Shown: piece after piece, positions 8,257 through 14,295 of the stretch | Layout: every line of letters starts with the position of its first letter | Numbering within the stretch: position 1 is the stretch's first letter | Source: Ruegeria sp. EL01 | GTDB taxonomy: Bacteria; Pseudomonadota; Alphaproteobacteria; Rhodobacterales; Rhodobacteraceae | DNA: 64,000 nucleotides | Assembly: GCF_900313035.1 (NCBI RefSeq) | Contig: NZ_OMPS01000001.1 | Location: 186,001-250,000, forward strand | Reading direction: 5' to 3' | Notes under the pieces: generated by a model | Database searches by the model: none | What the model saw: the letters and a program-made list of their open reading frames with translations, nothing else | Told to the model about the DNA's origin: nothing | Made by a program: the position numbers and the translations under genes

Positions 8257-8796
8257 ATGAGAAATACATCAGTAATGATCGCATCGGTCGCAGCTGTGAT
8301 GATCGCGCCTAGTATCGCGACGGCAGATGACGATTGGGCCGGGGTATACGCGGGCATTCATTTTGGCGCTGCTGACGGTGACCTTTCAAGTGGCTCAGCC
8401 AAGTTAAGTGACCATTCAGCCGTCTACGGGTTGCAACTCGGCTACAACTATAGCCTGGCAAACAACTGGATTGTCGGAAGTGAACTTAGTTATAGCACCG
8501 CTGAGTTTTCCGCCTTTGGTCCCTCAAAAGACATGGACACGACGCGCTTGAAACTCAAAGCAGGATACGCCGTGGGCGCAGCCGTGTTCTATGGTGTTCT
8601 GGGCTACTCCCACATTGATCTTGATGGCAAGAACGAAAGCGGTGTGACTTACGGGCTTGGCGTGGGCTACAAAGCGACGGAGAGTATTATTCTTAATGCT
8701 GAACTTCTCCGGGATAGCTTTGATTTTGAGTCATCGGGTGCGGACGTAGATGTAGACGTAACCACGCTCCTTCTCGGTGTGTCATATCAATTCTAA
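8257..8796 (+). CDS. Outer-membrane beta-barrel protein
   Basis: 179 aa. A signal peptide (MRNTSVMIASVAAVMIAPSI, cleavage after ATA) is followed by DDWAGVYAGIHFG and alternating amphipathic strands ending in a C-terminal aromatic residue (LLLGVSYQF), the signature for BAM-dependent insertion. Size and layout fit a small 8-strand barrel of the Omp25/OmpA-like porin family used for envelope integrity or adhesion. AAGAAAGAAGAAG precedes the ATG. It stands alone; the preceding 208-base gap holds no recognised gene. Confidence 0.85.
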   Translation: MRNTSVMIASVAAVMIAPSIATADDDWAGVYAGIHFGAADGDLSSGSAKLSDHSAVYGLQLGYNYSLANNWIVGSELSYSTAEFSAFGPSKDMDTTRLKLKAGYAVGAAVFYGVLGYSHIDLDGKNESGVTYGLGVGYKATESIILNAELLRDSFDFESSGADVDVDVTTLLLGVSYQF

Positions 8797-8939
8797 CCTT
8801 GAACCCGCTAGGATCTTCGAGACCAATACCAATTCAGATTGTAGGCGCCTGCAATGGAGATCGTTTCGTTGCAGGCTTCCTCCTCTGGTCGATAACCGAA
8901 GATGCAAGCGTAAATTGCTCGACCTGAAGGAAATTCCCA

Positions 8940-9095
8940 GTGGAGCCAAGTTCAATTATTCTGTTTTCAGGACTCATTGTCAGTACTTGCATCTTGGGTG
9001 GAGCAATTTACTCCGGCCTTGTACGCATCGCCGATGCCCTCAACAGCAAGAACCCGAAACGGATCAAAAAGGTCGAAGACGGGCATGCTCGATAG
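8940..9095 (+). CDS. 51-aa single-span membrane protein, GTG start
   Basis: A short frame read directly from the sequence: GTG 8940 to TAG 9093-9095, with AAGGAA at 8927-8932, seven bases before the GTG. The peptide begins MEPSSIILFSGLIVSTCILG, continues with a hydrophobic run to about residue 24, and ends in a basic tail (LNSKNPKRIKKVEDGHAR), fitting a single transmembrane helix with a positive cytoplasmic C-terminus. No family recognised. It lies in an otherwise empty 390-base gap. The ribosome-binding site, hydrophobic helix and charged tail together make translation likely. Confidence 0.6.
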   Translation: MEPSSIILFSGLIVSTCILGGAIYSGLVRIADALNSKNPKRIKKVEDGHAR

Positions 9096-9186
9096 CTGGG
9101 TTGGTTGAATTCAAGCATTGTCCTTCCCGTAGGAGCGGTGATCGACGAACAGAGCGATGTAGCCATATCGCAAACTACCAAACACG

Positions 9187-10515
9187 CTAGTTCGATCCTA
9201 AAAGGTGCACTGCCGTCTCAACCAATGCGTCTGTGCCTGCGATTATGCCATCAGCATCAAATTCAACGAAAATATCGGGTGGGATGCCGATACCCTCAAA
9301 CACCTCACCTTGAGCGGACAAATATTCTTGGTAGGACAGTCCAAGCAACCAACCGTTCGGCAGCGTAAACTCTAGCACATCGGACAATCCGCCAGACGAC
9401 CTTGTCCCCATGATCGTGGTTTCCGGCCGCTCTCGCATGATCAATGTGAATACCTCAGCAGCACTTCCCGTCATCTCACTTATCAAAACAACAACTGGTT
9501 GCGCGAGATTGGGGCCTTGAGCCGGGTGAACTTTGACCTGAAATGGTTCGGAAAACCCTTCCTGTTGCCACGATCTCTTACTGAATGCGGTTACCGGGGT
9601 TTGCAGGAAATACTCTGCAATCACCACCGCTACGCTGTCTGAACCACCAGGGTTATAGCGCACATCGACAACAATCCCCTTGGCATCCTGAAGGTCCATT
9701 ACAACGTGCTGGAACGCTCTGGATGCGGCTTCGTGTGACGATTGCCCAATAGGCTTCTGCACTTCCATTTCCTTGATCGCGATGTATCCAATGCCATCGG
9801 AGCGCAAACCGTAGCGGATTGAGAAACCCTCCAGGCCTTGAACTGGAATCTCTGCCTGGCTCAAAGCGGTCTGCCAGAGGAGATTGCGGGTCAGCGATGG
9901 ATTGGCTTTCAGCCAGCTTGGGTCTTCCTCTGGAGAAAAATACCCCTGATCCCCCATTGATAACTGAACATGTCCATCATCGACTCCGTGCGTTGCCTGC
10001 TTGAGCAGAAAAGAAAGTGCAATATCGCTGAGGTCATCAGTTGGGGGTGCCAGTTGCCTGCGTGCGCCCCAATCAATGTTGTAAAGACCAAAGAATGGAT
10101 AATGCTCAGCCATTGCAGACCAAAAGACGTCAAATGTATGGATCGCTCCACGTTCCGTATGACCAGGATCGGCACATTCAGAGGGAAATTCGGAACGAGT
10201 GTGTCGGATTGGCTCTACGACGCCATCAACGCTAAGTTCCAGCATGTCATTTCGGCGCTCAATTGAGGCGCCCGCAATAAGATTCACCAGACCCAAGTGC
10301 GCCGGAAAGGCATACTCTCGAAAGCAACTGACAGCTGTTGTTCTATACACTTCGGCACGCAGTCTCGAAATGCGCATGACTTGACCGTAGTCAGAAGCAA
10401 CCCAGGTTCCCAACATTTCCTTGGGAGGCATATTGATAAACCAGGACGCTGCAACAGAAATAGTCCCTGCAACCAACAGTGAAGCAAGTATGCGAGACGT
10501 GAGCTTTTTCATCAA
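9187..10515 (-). CDS. S41 family peptidase (C-terminal processing protease-like)
   Basis: 442 aa. A signal peptide or anchor is formed by MMKKLTSRILASLLVAGTIS and following residues, so the enzyme acts in the periplasm. The second half carries the S41 core: KGIVVDVRYNPGGSDSVAVV, then VVVLISEMTGSAAEVFTLIM (catalytic Ser in TGSAAE) and the GTRSSGGLSD and GIGIPPDI motifs. A PDZ domain is not obvious, as in Tsp-like/tricorn-core hydrolases of this subgroup. Substrate unknown. It ends convergent to the small membrane protein region and has its own promoter region above 10515. Confidence 0.85.
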   Translation of the reverse strand: MMKKLTSRILASLLVAGTISVAASWFINMPPKEMLGTWVASDYGQVMRISRLRAEVYRTTAVSCFREYAFPAHLGLVNLIAGASIERRNDMLELSVDGVVEPIRHTRSEFPSECADPGHTERGAIHTFDVFWSAMAEHYPFFGLYNIDWGARRQLAPPTDDLSDIALSFLLKQATHGVDDGHVQLSMGDQGYFSPEEDPSWLKANPSLTRNLLWQTALSQAEIPVQGLEGFSIRYGLRSDGIGYIAIKEMEVQKPIGQSSHEAASRAFQHVVMDLQDAKGIVVDVRYNPGGSDSVAVVIAEYFLQTPVTAFSKRSWQQEGFSEPFQVKVHPAQGPNLAQPVVVLISEMTGSAAEVFTLIMRERPETTIMGTRSSGGLSDVLEFTLPNGWLLGLSYQEYLSAQGEVFEGIGIPPDIFVEFDADGIIAGTDALVETAVHLLGSN

Positions 10516-10592
10516 TTGACAGACCTAGGGGATTTCATACCGACCCTTCGAGCTTGTTGGGGTCGATATTCACATGAAGCGCCACAAACGTG

Positions 10593-10823
10593 CTATCGAT
10601 TGCGTGGATGCTGCTTGGCAGTTCGCTCGTTTCCCCTCCGGTAGTTTCCTGTCAAGCGAGCCATTTCCTGTTGCTGACCCTCGAAGTTCAGGTTGCTCAT
10701 GTCCTCAAGAAACCACTCAGCCTTTTCTTTTCGGAGCGTCGCCGCCCGCTTGCCATTGTGAGTTATGGACACGTCACCGTTCTTGGATTGTTTGAACGAA
10801 AATTCGAGGTCTGCTGAATTCAT
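10593..10823 (-). CDS. Small hypothetical protein
   Basis: 76 aa, charged, no signal peptide. The N-terminal half (LEFSFKQSKNGDVSITHNGK, then RAATLRKEKAEWFLEDM) reads like a compact beta-beta-alpha domain: two strands and an amphipathic helix. CAGGTAA lies about nine bases before the start. I recognise no family. It sits between the S41 peptidase and DUF1992 genes on the same strand, with gaps of 77 and 100 bases. Confidence 0.55.
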   Translation of the reverse strand: MNSADLEFSFKQSKNGDVSITHNGKRAATLRKEKAEWFLEDMSNLNFEGQQQEMARLTGNYRRGNERTAKQHPRNR

Positions 10824-10923
10824 CTAAGTATTACCTGGCCCGCGTGCTATCTCTGGGTTCATATGGGCTTTATATGACAGTCTCATGTTATTTTGGATCC
10901 AATACGATCTAGGTTCCCGCCGG

Positions 10924-11244
10924 TTACGTCGTTTTGTAGAATTTTTGACGGGCTTCTTGTTCGATGGACAGGCGCATCTGCAAGTCTGCCAATTTGCACA
11001 TTTCTTTTTTCCTTGCAGTAAGATCCGTGGTTTCTTGATATACTTTCCGTTGCTCCTCCATTGCTTTCTTCAAAACGATTTCGTTTGGCAATATACCCGC
11101 TTCCGCCATGATCCCGAAACCAGCTGAAACGATGTTCCCGGCGTCGCGCTGTGGCAAAGGCTTCCCCTCACCTTTCAGGTTTTCCAACTGCCCTCCGGCT
11201 TGTGCCTTGTGGATCTGATTCTCGATCAGTGTTCGCCACTTCAT
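10924..11244 (-). CDS. DUF1992 (DnaJ-homologue C28-like) protein
   Basis: 106 aa from the ATG at 11244, which has a strong GGAGGAAG ribosome-binding site; a frame extending to 11400 lacks one. MKWRTLIENQIHKAQAGGQL and NLKGEGKPLP are the conserved start of DUF1992, also found in DNAJC28. The rest is a charged coiled helix. Function in bacteria is unclear. The 15-bp palindrome found at the MarR gene stands 56 bases upstream, so this gene is probably under the same repressor despite lying 4 kb away. Confidence 0.85.
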   Translation of the reverse strand: MKWRTLIENQIHKAQAGGQLENLKGEGKPLPQRDAGNIVSAGFGIMAEAGILPNEIVLKKAMEEQRKVYQETTDLTARKKEMCKLADLQMRLSIEQEARQKFYKTT

Positions 11245-11299
11245 GGATCTTCCTCCGAAGAATTTCTTACACTGGGCTATATGGATGGAATTGATAAAT

Positions 11300-11314
11300 G
11301 TCAACTGAGTTGAC
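11300..11314. promoter_or_regulatory. MarR-type operator, copy 2
   Basis: GTCAACTGAGTTGAC, identical to the palindrome at 7290-7304, placed 56 bases upstream of the DUF1992 start (reverse strand). A weaker relative, TTCAACTCAGTAGAC (12 of 15), is seen near 11473, in the gap before the MerR gene. Confidence 0.75.
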
Positions 11315-11549
11315 GGAGTGAATATCAAACTCCAGATGTGTGCGTCGTTGGCATTGTGCGGATACCTACATAAGGAAACGCAGGTCTTGACTACAGCCAT
11401 CCGAGCAAAGTGTGGAGAACGGCTAATCCGAGCCCAAAGATACCGTCTTTTTGTACTGTGTCGGACAGCTGTTTCAACTCAGTAGACGATCCACCTTGGC
11501 CATACGGATCCATCGTTGGGTCGCTTTGAGATGTCACCGCTAGGCGAGA

Positions 11550-11999
11550 TCACTCTACTCTCATGTCATCCACTGATCTTTCTATTTTGATGATTTTTTT
11601 GGCATTAGTCCGCTTCTTGGTCAGTGCAACACGCATGATGCGCTGAAAACGAGGGCAATCCAGATGATGCGGGGCCGTGCAGTTCATGACGTGTCGCAGG
11701 CCATCCCTTAAGGCGCTCAGTTCTCTGATAGTAACGTCGATAGCGTCAGCCTTTGCAGCCAAGGCATTGCGTTCCAAGGCGGGGCGACCATCTGCGCCTA
11801 TCATCTCCTTGATTTCGGAGAGAGAAAATCCGGCAGTTTGTGCCAGCACGATAAGTGAAATGCGTGTCTTTACCTCATTCTCATAGAGGCGTTTCAGCCC
11901 CCGTCTTCCTGCTGAACGGATCAGGCCAACTTCTTCATAATAGCGAAGCTTTGAAGCTGAGAAACCACTCAAGTGAGAAAGTTCAGAAATATCGAGCAT
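11550..11999 (-). CDS. MerR family regulator (SoxR-related, incomplete Cys cluster)
   Basis: 149 aa. N-terminal MerR DNA-binding domain: MLDISELSHLSGFSASKLRY and YEEVGLIRS, then RLYENEV. A dimerisation helix and a C-terminal CTAPHHLDCPRF loop follow. The loop lies where SoxR carries four Cys for its [2Fe-2S] cluster, but only two Cys are present, alongside two His. The effector is therefore probably a metal or another thiol-reactive signal and not the SoxR cluster as known. It is divergent from the DUF2938 gene, with a SoxR-box-like element in between that should serve both. Confidence 0.85.
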   Translation of the reverse strand: MLDISELSHLSGFSASKLRYYEEVGLIRSAGRRGLKRLYENEVKTRISLIVLAQTAGFSLSEIKEMIGADGRPALERNALAAKADAIDVTIRELSALRDGLRHVMNCTAPHHLDCPRFQRIMRVALTKKRTNAKKIIKIERSVDDMRVE

Positions 12000-12003
12000 G
12001 ATC

Positions 12004-12034
12004 TTGACCTCAAGTTGACTTGAAGTTGTATGTG
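12004..12034 (+). promoter_or_regulatory. MerR-class promoter with SoxR-box-like operator
   Basis: A -35 element TTGACC (12004-12009) and a -10-like TATGTG (12029-12034) are separated by 19 bp, the long spacer typical of MerR-activated promoters. The dyad CCTCAAGTTGACTTGAAG (12008-12025) lies in the spacer and is close to the E. coli soxS SoxR box CCTCAAGTTAACTTGAGG. It faces the DUF2938 gene starting at 12080. Confidence 0.75.
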
Positions 12035-12079
12035 GAACGCCTCTTGCAAAATATCAACAAAAACTGAGGTCCTTACTCC

Positions 12080-12577
12080 ATGGCGACAAACATTATTCTC
12101 AACGCGGCCATCATCGGAACTGGCGCCACAGCCTTCATGGATTTGATAGCGCTGATCCAGAAACATATTTTGTCTCAACAATCACTCAACTATGCGATGG
12201 TCGGGCGTTGGCTCGGCCATGTTACCCAGGGAAGGATCGTGCATCGCCCTATCTCAGCAAGCCGACCCATTCCGTTCGAAGGATTTCTCGGTTGGAGTAT
12301 GCACTATCTAATTGGTGTCTTCTTCGCCTTCGGCTTTATTATCCTTGTTGGCCATAATTGGCTAGAAACCCCGAGCTTGTTACCGGCATTAGTGTTTGGC
12401 GTATTTACGGTATTCGCACCCTTTCTTGTGCTTCAACCGGGGCTGGGGGCTGGGTTGTTTGCTCGGCGATTGCCCAGTCCGAACGTCGCACGCCTTAAGA
12501 GTGTTTTCGCACACTTTAGTTTCGGCATGGGGCTTTGGGTCGCGGCGATTTGCGCATCCATGTTTTTCGGACATTAA
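12080..12577 (+). CDS. DUF2938 integral membrane protein
   Basis: 165 aa with about four hydrophobic segments (residues 5-25, 70-92, 98-120, 140-162). GTGATAFMDLIALIQKH at the N-terminus and FEGFLGWSMHYLIG, with GRIVHRPISAS before it, match the DUF2938 pattern. Function unknown; the family is often next to a MerR or redox regulator. The upstream MerR-class promoter implies induction by the divergent MerR protein. It ends convergent to the WYL regulator gene. Confidence 0.8.
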   Translation: MATNIILNAAIIGTGATAFMDLIALIQKHILSQQSLNYAMVGRWLGHVTQGRIVHRPISASRPIPFEGFLGWSMHYLIGVFFAFGFIILVGHNWLETPSLLPALVFGVFTVFAPFLVLQPGLGAGLFARRLPSPNVARLKSVFAHFSFGMGLWVAAICASMFFGH

Positions 12578-12648
12578 ACAAAGGAACGTTGAAGGCCGCC
12601 GTTGGCAATGTCGGGTGCCAACGGCAGCAAAGTCCGCATCGACTGACT

Positions 12649-13368
12649 TCAGTGTGTCAATTCGCTGAACGGACAGACATCATCTTCAAAAGGCACATGT
12701 CGGCGACGAAAGTTGGAGCCTTCGATCGGCTCCGGCTTGCTGATCCGGTCCATCCGAAAATGTCGGATACCCTGTCGCGTCGGATCCCATGCGACAAGAT
12801 ACCAGAGCGGGGGCAAGATCAGCATGGCTTGCGGTTCGACCTCGCGCTGTGTCTTGCGTCCTCTTGCATCGCTATAGTCGAAGCGAAGGCATTGCTTTTG
12901 CAGGAAGCTCGTTTCAAAGGCTGGTAATAAACCCGAGTCAATTTTGCCAACATTCGACACGTCCTGCAGCGGCGAAAGCTGACCAATATGCAGGCAATCA
13001 AGGAAGGCGCGCAGGTCTTTCACCTTATCGGACGGCAGCGCTTTTTCGATCTTAGCGAGCCCGGCGTCCGCAAGATCTGAGAATGGTAAACTGCCTGCTG
13101 CACGCATGGCGGCAACACTGATCAATAGTGCAAAGACCTCTGGCACCGAAAGCCGCGCGGTGGTTTGCATGGATTGCGGATCAAGGTGCACTCCTCCGCC
13201 ACGCCCTACATCAGAGTGAATGACAAAGCCTTCATCCCTTAGGGCGCTGATATCGCGCAGCACCGTGCGACGCGATGCCCCCACTTCACTCGCAAGATTC
13301 TCAATCGTGGTGGTGCCGTTGCGGCGCAGACTACGGACGAGGGCATCATGTCTGAGTCGAATGTTCAT
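12649..13368 (-). CDS. YafY-like HTH/WYL-domain transcriptional regulator
   Basis: 239 aa. N-terminal DeoR-type HTH (LVRSLRRNGTTTIENLASEV, then GASRRTVLRDISALRDEGF) followed by a WYL domain with the motif LPPLWYLVAWDPTRQ and the downstream RHFRMDRI. WYL domains sense nucleic-acid or nucleotide-type ligands. It is divergent from the RidA gene and a perfect inverted repeat lies between them, so autoregulation and control of RidA are likely. Confidence 0.88.
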   Translation of the reverse strand: MNIRLRHDALVRSLRRNGTTTIENLASEVGASRRTVLRDISALRDEGFVIHSDVGRGGGVHLDPQSMQTTARLSVPEVFALLISVAAMRAAGSLPFSDLADAGLAKIEKALPSDKVKDLRAFLDCLHIGQLSPLQDVSNVGKIDSGLLPAFETSFLQKQCLRFDYSDARGRKTQREVEPQAMLILPPLWYLVAWDPTRQGIRHFRMDRISKPEPIEGSNFRRRHVPFEDDVCPFSELTH

Positions 13369-13385
13369 ATCACCACCTTAGCAAA

Positions 13386-13410
13386 ATTAGTGCCAGAAAA
13401 TGGCACTAAT
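13386..13410. promoter_or_regulatory. Perfect inverted-repeat operator
   Basis: Arms ATTAGTGCCA and TGGCACTAAT separated by GAAAA, in the 86-base gap between the WYL regulator (start 13368) and RidA (start 13455). Ten-base perfect arms centred between divergent genes make it a probable WYL regulator operator. Confidence 0.75.
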
Positions 13411-13454
13411 TCGATCTAGACCGGTTTCAGCGAAATCAATCAAGGAGAATCAAG

Positions 13455-13850
13455 ATGGAACGTATTGCAGTGAACCCGTGGGACTGGTCTTTGAAGCTGG
13501 GATATAATCAGGCGGAAATCATCGAAGGGGTAACGCGTCAAGTCATCTGCGCCGGACAAACCGCAGTCGATGGCGAAGGCACTCCCCAGCACCCGAACGA
13601 TATGCGTGCACAAATCGCTCTGGCGTTGGACAATCTTGAGGCAGTTCTGGCCAAGGCAGAGATGGACTTGAGCAACGTGACGATGCTGAGAATCTACGCA
13701 ACGGATGTGGACGAAGCGCTGAAGAATTTCGATTTGATGGGTATACGCTTTGGACCGCATCAGGTCGCGCCGTCGATGACGCTTGTGGGCGTGACCCGGT
13801 TGGCGATCCCAGGATTGCTGTTTGAAATTGAGGCAACAGCGGCGGCCTAA
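13455..13850 (+). CDS. RidA (YjgF/YER057c/UK114) family protein
   Basis: 131 aa, about the family length. VICAGQTAVDGEGTPQHPND, then NVTMLRIYATDVDEAL and the C-terminal PGLLFEIEATA match the RidA family. True RidA proteins hydrolyse reactive 2-aminoacrylate/imines using an Arg in the RVYV.D region; the equivalent here is RIYATD. Many RidA subfamilies have other roles. Divergent from the WYL regulator. A second RidA-family gene is at 45755. Confidence 0.87.
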   Translation: MERIAVNPWDWSLKLGYNQAEIIEGVTRQVICAGQTAVDGEGTPQHPNDMRAQIALALDNLEAVLAKAEMDLSNVTMLRIYATDVDEALKNFDLMGIRFGPHQVAPSMTLVGVTRLAIPGLLFEIEATAAA

Positions 13851-14249
13851 ACGAGTACTTTCAAAGTCGTTATTCGGATCATTCAATCCAGTGACCGCTA
13901 CGTCCTGCGAATGTGTGTCCACGTAGCCCCATATTTAGCGGCCGCGGCGATGGTCCGTCAGCGGAGGCAGGGGCAATGCTACATTGCCTCTGAGGTGCCA
14001 TTGATCACACTTCAGCCCATAACAGGCGCGGCACGTCGCGAACACGCGCGTACCAGACATTGTGCGATTGTTGAGAGCAAGGGCAGCGAACTGCCCCTGC
14101 TCGGTCGGCTGTTCAGAATGGTACCCGGTGGTGCGAAGGCGGTGGGCGTTCAATCTGTGGTGGGAGGCCGACGTCCTCCCTAAGATGATCCGGCAGTTCA
14201 GCTAACTTGCGCAGAACAGGCCGTTCTTTGCTGGATTGCAAGGCAAATA
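13851..14249. other. 399-base gap before Tn3 transposon
   Basis: No convincing gene. A hairpin GGCAATG-CTA-CATTGCC is at 13972-13988. The rest resembles repetitive intergenic DNA; a frame at 13911-14183 has no ribosome-binding site and low-complexity coding character. Confidence 0.5.
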
Positions 14250-14287
14250 GGGGTCCGCTCCGGCTGGGGGCAGAATGACACCCTAAG
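14250..14287 (+). repeat. Tn3 terminal inverted repeat, left
   Basis: 38 bp beginning GGGGTCCGCTCCGGCTGGGG and ending ACACCCTAAG. It pairs with the inverted copy at 17856-17893 with three mismatches. The tnpA stop codon is eight bases inside. Confidence 0.92.
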
Positions 14288-14295
14288 GCTGGGCG

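Noticed and set aside
12004..12034. True SoxR regulon site
   Set aside because: The box is very close to a SoxR site, but the adjacent regulator lacks two of the four cluster cysteines, so SoxR itself was not called.
13911..14183. 90-codon forward frame as a gene
   Set aside because: Overlaps the hairpin region beside the Tn3 end; no ribosome-binding site and no domain-like pattern.
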